From contig JAMLHH010000019.1 in assembly GCA_023957215.1 (NCBI GenBank), positions 1-59,867 on the forward strand: 59,867 nucleotides of DNA, read 5' to 3'. Source of the DNA: Chitinophagales bacterium (GTDB lineage: Bacteria > Bacteroidota > Bacteroidia > Chitinophagales > JADIYW01). The notes beneath the pieces were generated by a model, which had not been told where the DNA came from, made no database searches, and saw only the letters and a list, made by a program, of their open reading frames with translations. The position numbers and the translations under genes are program-made. Shown here one piece after another: positions 55,697 through 59,867 of this stretch; position 1 is the stretch's first letter; each line of letters begins with the position of its first letter.

Positions 55697-56299
55697 ATGT
55701 TCGAAATTTCAAAAATATTGTTTTGGATTGCTAATAGTCTTCTCATTCCTGACATTATCCTTTTAATATTACTCTTTTTGAGATCTTTACTTTATTTAGG
55801 AGCCTTTTATAACCAATTCACCACTCGATTAAAAATAAAAAAGAAAACAGATCCATTGCTTTGGCAATCGGGAGATATTGATTTAGAAGCTGTGAAAAGC
55901 ATTTTGCCTTCCAAGGACAATTCTATTTACATCAAATATTTAAGAAAAATGACGGAAAGAGAGCTCAATGATGGATATATAGAATTTGTACTTTCTAATT
56001 TTGAAAATGAAGCAGAAAAAGATTTGATTACATCAAAGTTGCTTTCAAAATTAGGACCGGTGTTAGGTCTGATAGGAACTCTGATAGCGATGAGTCCTGC
56101 GCTCGTCGGATTATCTACCGGCGATATATCAGGTATGGCTTATAATATGCAGGTGGTTTTTGCTACCACGGTTGTGGGACTTATCGTCAGTGCTATCGGA
56201 CTTTTTACACTTCATTTCAAAAAAAGATGGTATGCTAATGAAGTGAGTGACTTAGAGTATTTATCACAGCTATTGGCTCAAAAGCAAAAAATATCATGA
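55697..56299 (+). CDS. MotA/TolQ/ExbB-like proton channel protein (Porphyromonas HmuU position)
   Basis: A 200-residue inner membrane protein. An N-terminal helix (WIANSLLIPDIILLILLFL) and a cytoplasmic segment precede the diagnostic pair of helices: LGPVLGLIGTLIAMSPALVG and MQVVFATTVVGLIVSAIGLF. The GPxLGLxGTL block and the ATT-VGL block are the ExbB/TolQ signature. It overlaps the next gene by four bases (ATGA). It could form a dedicated ion-driven motor for HmuS or for the receptor. Confidence 0.9.
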   Translation: MFEISKILFWIANSLLIPDIILLILLFLRSLLYLGAFYNQFTTRLKIKKKTDPLLWQSGDIDLEAVKSILPSKDNSIYIKYLRKMTERELNDGYIEFVLSNFENEAEKDLITSKLLSKLGPVLGLIGTLIAMSPALVGLSTGDISGMAYNMQVVFATTVVGLIVSAIGLFTLHFKKRWYANEVSDLEYLSQLLAQKQKIS

Positions 56300-56637
56300 G
56301 TAGGAAAAGGAGACAGTCAAGATTGAATATGGAAGAAGACAATGATCCATTAAGTGTTGTAGTCAACCTCTTTGATGTGGCAATGGTATTTGCAGTGGCT
56401 TTAATGGTAGCAAATGTCATGAATATGGGAATGACAGAGTATTTCACAAAAGATGATTTTACGATTGTCAAAAATCCGGGACAAGACAATATGGAAATCA
56501 TTACCAGAGAGGGTGGTACCGTTTCTAAGTATTCTCTTTCAGATAAAAACACTGAAGATAATGAGAATAAACGGGGAAGGCGAGTCGGAATAGCTTACGA
56601 AATGGAAAATGGAGAAGTAATCTATGTACCGGAATAA
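56296..56637 (+). CDS. DUF2149 protein, ExbD-like single-helix partner (Porphyromonas HmuV position)
   Basis: A 113-residue protein. A basic cytoplasmic N-terminus (MSRKRRQSRLN) is followed by one membrane helix, VVVNLFDVAMVFAVALMVAN, with Asp27 at its cytoplasmic end. This is where ExbD, TolR and MotB carry their proton-binding Asp. A short periplasmic domain follows (GQDNMEIITREGGTVSKYS, ending GEVIYVPE). The four-base overlap with the ExbB-like gene supports a two-protein channel. Assignment to DUF2149 is from length, helix and gene order. Confidence 0.85.
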   Translation: MSRKRRQSRLNMEEDNDPLSVVVNLFDVAMVFAVALMVANVMNMGMTEYFTKDDFTIVKNPGQDNMEIITREGGTVSKYSLSDKNTEDNENKRGRRVGIAYEMENGEVIYVPE

Positions 56638-56709
56638 GCGAACAACCATCCTCTTATCTACAATGGTTTTAAGAAAATTCACTAACCTTTTTTCAGTATT
56701 GTACTAAAA

Positions 56710-57585
56710 CTAATATGTTTTGGTCATATTTTTGTCAATGACAATAATAAAATTGGCTCTGGACTTATTTTCTTCTTCTAATTGATTGACATTTTCTTGC
56801 TCTACAGAGGAAATGGTTATCACATTTAGATTTTTCTCCATTCGTTTTAAGTACCAATATATACCCTCAAAATTTTTACTGTGATAATCACCATTAAAAT
56901 GTATAAATTGTTTATTTGTTTTTTTATAGTTTGTATAAATATGGTAAGCCATGGTTGCATCTCTAATTGCCTGTGCCTTAGGCAGATTAGAGTTAGCATG
57001 CGAAGTGTCTTTCATCATATTTAACATCCATTGATAGCCGGGAAGATTGGGGTCGTAGTCTATCGGTAAAGGAGCTATATAGTGGCGGTCGGATTCAGAA
57101 ATAGTTTGGTATAATTTTTCTAATCCACTTGTATAAACATATCGTACAATCTTTTTGGGCGCATTGGTAGCTATAAAAGGAATTTGATTTTTTTTCGCAA
57201 ACTCTACAAGTGGAAGATAGTCAGTCCTATAATTAGGCCACAAGGCTATAAGAGAATCTGGAATTTCTAAGCTGACCGTGCTTTTCAAATAATTGTTTAG
57301 ATGGTTTTGATCTTTACTTTCAAACATTTCTGCCCCCACTATTATGTTGTTCTTTTGATGTAAGTGTTGAATCGTCTTTAATTCCAGCCAATGAGATATT
57401 GGATTGTTATGTAATTCACCAAATAAAATGACTTCAGCTTTCTGAAGTTTTTTCAACATTTTATTTGTTGAAGTTTTTTTACCTCTTTTATTATATACTT
57501 GATAGGAAGTAGTTTTTTGTGAATATCCGGTTTGTACTAATAACAGTACTATAAAAAGCAATGTATATTTTTTCACGTTAAACAT
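56710..57585 (-). CDS. ChaN-like heme-binding protein (haem-binding uptake, Tiki superfamily)
   Basis: About 288-291 residues, secreted (signal peptide KKYTLLFIVLLLVQTGYSQ). Family motifs are VILFGELHNNPISHWLE (residues about 52-68), GAEMFES, the central AQAIRDATMAYHI and FNGDYHSKNFEGIYWYL. ChaN proteins bind heme and accompany iron and heme uptake genes. The first codon may be the ATG at 57585 or the GTG at 57576 (VKKYTLLF), because the minus-7 box lies only about five bases before the ATG. It converges on the hmu-like operon and diverges from the heme ABC genes. Confidence 0.88.
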   Translation of the reverse strand: MFNVKKYTLLFIVLLLVQTGYSQKTTSYQVYNKRGKKTSTNKMLKKLQKAEVILFGELHNNPISHWLELKTIQHLHQKNNIIVGAEMFESKDQNHLNNYLKSTVSLEIPDSLIALWPNYRTDYLPLVEFAKKNQIPFIATNAPKKIVRYVYTSGLEKLYQTISESDRHYIAPLPIDYDPNLPGYQWMLNMMKDTSHANSNLPKAQAIRDATMAYHIYTNYKKTNKQFIHFNGDYHSKNFEGIYWYLKRMEKNLNVITISSVEQENVNQLEEENKSRANFIIVIDKNMTKTY

Positions 57586-57910
57586 AATGCAAAGTTAAGA
57601 TTCCATTTTGAGTTCTAACCGTGGTGAAGTACAATTCAATCCAGATAGGAGTTTTATGACAGTTTTATGTCCTATTTCTATATCTACTCATTCAGTATTT
57701 ATATTATTTATTGACAATTAGTTGATTATAAGCAAGTAATATGAATATAAAATTATGAATGATGTTTCTTTATATTAATAAAATTAGTTAGCCAATTTAT
57801 TCTTTTTTACCTAATTATTACCCAATAAATATCAACATCTATTATTGTATAATTTTTATTAATACTATAGTTTTGTGTTATATTAAATTAGTCTAAATAA
57901 AAATAATAAA
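57586..57910. promoter_or_regulatory. Divergent promoter region of the ChaN-like gene and heme ABC importer
   Basis: No gene is present. On the minus strand TAACTTTG (57597-57590) is a perfect minus-7 box for the ChaN-like gene. On the plus strand TTGT (57845-57848) and TAGTTTTG (57868-57875) are spaced by 19 bases, a full Bacteroidota promoter for the ABC genes, 35 bases before their ATG. The rest is very AT-rich, with no hairpin I consider real. Confidence 0.65.
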
Positions 57911-58780
57911 ATGTATAAAACAATAATTCTAATTTTTACTATCCTCTATACACTGGTTTCATGTAAAAATAGTACAGATGTATCTACGAATAATATTATA
58001 AACGAATCTACTAGAGTAGTCTCTCTGAATGGAACATTCACTGAAATATTATGTGCTTTAGGATATGAAAAAAATTTAGTGGGTGTGGATATTACCAGTA
58101 CCTATCCGGAATCAATTCAACATTTGTCTAAAACAGGACACACTCGAGATTTGTCAGCTGAAAGTATTATAGAGATGAATCCTCAACTGGTTTTTGCATT
58201 TAAAGATGAAATAAAGCCGGAAGTTCAAAATCAATTAGAAAGTGCCAAAATAAAATTGCTTTTAATGAATCACCCCAATAATGTCAAAGAAGCAAAAGAA
58301 TTGATAAAGTCAGTAGCAGATACTTTGAATGTAATTGAAAGGGCAAAAAAAATTATAGACGACATAGATAAAAATCTTGATCTTGTGCAACCCATTCAAC
58401 CAAGGCCCAAAGTATTATTTATTTATGCTAGAGGCGCAGGGACACTTTTAGTGGCCGGAGATAATACCCCAATAGGAAATATTATTCAGTCAGCCGGAGG
58501 AATGAATGCAGTCACAGGTTTCAATAATTTTAAACAACTTTCTTCTGAAATGCTGATTGAAATTAATCCGGATGCTGTTTTGGTTTTTGAAAGTGGACTG
58601 TCGAGTTTAAATGGTATAGAGGGCATGAAAAACATAACGGGAATGAGTAAAATCAATGCATATCTTAATAACGCATATATCAGTATGGACGGTCAATTTT
58701 TAAGTGGGATGGGACCTCGTATAGGTGAAGCTATACTAGAATTAAATAAGAAGTTGCAGAATATCAAAACTAATAAATAA
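57911..58780 (+). CDS. hmuT: Heme-type ABC transporter substrate-binding lipoprotein
   Basis: A 289-residue class III binding protein (BtuF/HmuT fold). The lipobox LVSC lies at about residue 19. The ligand-domain motifs are RVVSLNGTFTEILCALGY, LVGVDITSTYPESI, TGHTRDLSAESIIEMNPQLVF and the C-terminal MGPRIGEAILEL. The pattern is closest to bacterial hemin-binding HmuT/HutB proteins rather than siderophore or cobalamin binders, judged by eye. It is followed after 6 bp by the permease gene. Confidence 0.85.
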   Translation: MYKTIILIFTILYTLVSCKNSTDVSTNNIINESTRVVSLNGTFTEILCALGYEKNLVGVDITSTYPESIQHLSKTGHTRDLSAESIIEMNPQLVFAFKDEIKPEVQNQLESAKIKLLLMNHPNNVKEAKELIKSVADTLNVIERAKKIIDDIDKNLDLVQPIQPRPKVLFIYARGAGTLLVAGDNTPIGNIIQSAGGMNAVTGFNNFKQLSSEMLIEINPDAVLVFESGLSSLNGIEGMKNITGMSKINAYLNNAYISMDGQFLSGMGPRIGEAILELNKKLQNIKTNK

Positions 58781-58786
58781 GAAATT

Positions 58787-59867
58787 ATGAAAACCACAAC
58801 TGTTGTGTCTATTCTTTTTCTGAGTACTGTTTTTATTGTATTGTTGGCAATTTCTAAAGGTGCGGCAACTATAGGTTTTCCTGAATTGACCAAGTTATTC
58901 GCCTACAAGTTACACTTAGTCAATGAGCCGCCAAGTGTCAAGACCGAGGCAATTGTTTGGTCTATCCGCACACCACGCGTTTTACTTTGTCTAATGGTTG
59001 GTGCAGTCATGGGAATTTGCGGAGCAGCTATGCAGGGACTTTTTAGAAATCCGCTGGCCGATCCATACTTAGTTGGTATTTCAGCAGGTGCATCTCTTTC
59101 AGCCGCTCTTGTAATAGTTTTAGGTGTATCTTTTTTTTCAGAATGGAGTATTTATATGGAACTTTCAGTCTTGTCAATATCGACTTTCATAGGGGCTGTT
59201 TTAGCAACGCTTCTTATTTTTTCTCTCTCAGTCAGCAAAGGGAAAGCAGATGTAGCAACAATGCTTTTAGTAGGAATTGCAATCAACGCCTTTGCAATGG
59301 CATTTGTAGGTTTATTGACTTTTTTATCTACCGAACCTCAATTGAGAAGTCTGACTTTTTGGACAATGGGAAGCATGGGAGGAGCTACATGGACAAGTGT
59401 AGCTTTGATGACAATAGTCGCCTTAATTACAATTATAGGGCTGTATAGATTGTATAAAGCATTAAATCTTTTGTCACTAGGTGAAGACGAAGCAGGCTAT
59501 ATAGGAATATCGGTAGATAATTTGAAGAAAAAAATACTGATCTACACCGCTTTAGGTGTTGGAATATCTGTCGCTTTATGTGGAATGATAGGATTTATAG
59601 GATTAGTTATTCCTCATTTAGCAAGGGTTGTGCTTGGAGCTGACAACCGTCTCGTATTGCCGGTATCTGCACTCGGAGGTGCGTTTTTATTGTGTGGTGC
59701 GGACCTAATGGCGCGCGTTATTTTTCCTCCTTCAGAGGTTCCGATAGGAGTAATTACCGCTTTGATGGGAGCACCGTTCTTCATGTTTTTATTAAAACAA
59801 AAGGGTAAAGAAAAAACTATATATAACCCAATAATCGCAACGGCAACATTAAGGATACAATTTTCCT
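58787..59867 (+). CDS. hmuU: Heme-type ABC transporter permease, FecCD family, truncated by the window end
   Basis: 360 codons are visible with no stop. The start is the ATG at 58787, 6 bp after the binding-protein gene. FecCD signatures are present: RTPRVLLCLMVGAVMGICGAAMQ, NPLADPYLVGISAGAS, LGEDEAGYIGISVDNLKKKI and GFIGLVIPHLAR, then PPSEVPIGVITALMGAPFFM near the usual family end. The protein must stop soon after the window. The ATPase gene expected next is outside. Confidence 0.9.
   Translation, partial: MKTTTVVSILFLSTVFIVLLAISKGAATIGFPELTKLFAYKLHLVNEPPSVKTEAIVWSIRTPRVLLCLMVGAVMGICGAAMQGLFRNPLADPYLVGISAGASLSAALVIVLGVSFFSEWSIYMELSVLSISTFIGAVLATLLIFSLSVSKGKADVATMLLVGIAINAFAMAFVGLLTFLSTEPQLRSLTFWTMGSMGGATWTSVALMTIVALITIIGLYRLYKALNLLSLGEDEAGYIGISVDNLKKKILIYTALGVGISVALCGMIGFIGLVIPHLARVVLGADNRLVLPVSALGGAFLLCGADLMARVIFPPSEVPIGVITALMGAPFFMFLLKQKGKEKTIYNPIIATATLRIQFS

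Noticed and set aside
56644..56670. AACCAT/ATGGTT repeat between the DUF2149 and ChaN-like genes as a terminator
   Set aside because: The stem is short, the loop is 13 bases and there is no proper T-run.
59143..59448. A plus-strand frame of 101 codons near the window end
   Set aside because: It is out of frame within the FecCD permease, whose own frame is open and full of family motifs.
1..59867. CRISPR arrays, tRNA or rRNA genes
   Set aside because: No regularly spaced repeats, cloverleaf-like segments or rRNA stretches were seen; gaps between genes are short and accounted for.

Overview
The window is a chromosomal segment of an aerobic, AT-rich member of the Bacteroidota. The evidence is CarboxypepD_reg-type TonB-dependent receptors, a six-gene alternative complex III (ActABCDEF) ahead of an aa3-type cytochrome oxidase, a BshA-type bacillithiol glycosyltransferase, and repeated promoters with the Bacteroidota TAnnTTTG minus-7 box. 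Genus cannot be fixed from sequence reading alone.

Layout. 1-1.2 kb: 3' end of an RlmB-type rRNA methyltransferase and a universal stress protein. 1.3-4.8 kb: two mobile elements back to back, an IS1634/IS4-type insertion sequence and a complete group II intron with its reverse transcriptase. The intron starts six bases after the stem of the rpsA terminator. 4.8-14.9 kb: housekeeping genes rpsA, odhB-odhA (2-oxoglutarate dehydrogenase), rpsT, radC, udk, folD and bshA. 14.9-29.5 kb: one long minus-strand respiratory operon, actABCDEF - coxB - coxA - ctaB - two coxC-type genes - coxD - SCO. It should carry electrons from quinol through a c-heme relay to oxygen. 29.8-32.8 kb: a large TonB-dependent receptor. 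32.9-37.3 kb: two overlapping TrkH/KtrB potassium translocation genes and one TrkA/KtrA gate gene. 37.3-41.5 kb: a tightly coupled trio of alkyl-DHAP-synthase-like flavoprotein, glycerol-3-phosphate dehydrogenase and lipid kinase, which suggests glycerophospholipid or ether-lipid metabolism. 41.5-44.4 kb: a small His/Cys-rich secreted protein and a TonB-dependent receptor, probably for a metal. 

44.6-59.9 kb: a heme (tetrapyrrole) acquisition island. An AraC regulator with a CxxCCC cluster diverges from an operon encoding a lipoprotein of unknown fold, a TonB-dependent receptor, a second (DUF4374-like) lipoprotein, a membrane-anchored CobN-like HmuS protein, a polytopic membrane protein, an ExbB/MotA-like protein and a small DUF2149 protein with an ExbD-like membrane Asp. 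This matches the Porphyromonas hmuRSTUV order. A convergent ChaN-like heme-binding gene follows, then a heme-type ABC importer (binding protein and permease, the latter running off the window). Together these could bring heme over the outer membrane, strip or hand over the metal at the inner membrane with a dedicated proton-driven motor, and import heme by ABC transport. The same genome needs much heme for the ACIII/aa3 chain.

Most interesting points: the HmuS plus ExbB/ExbD-like motor arrangement, a terminator-like hairpin after the first lipoprotein gene, the paired TrkH proteins of which one has an altered selectivity filter, the lipid trio, and the group II intron at the rpsA terminator. 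No tRNA, rRNA or CRISPR array was seen.
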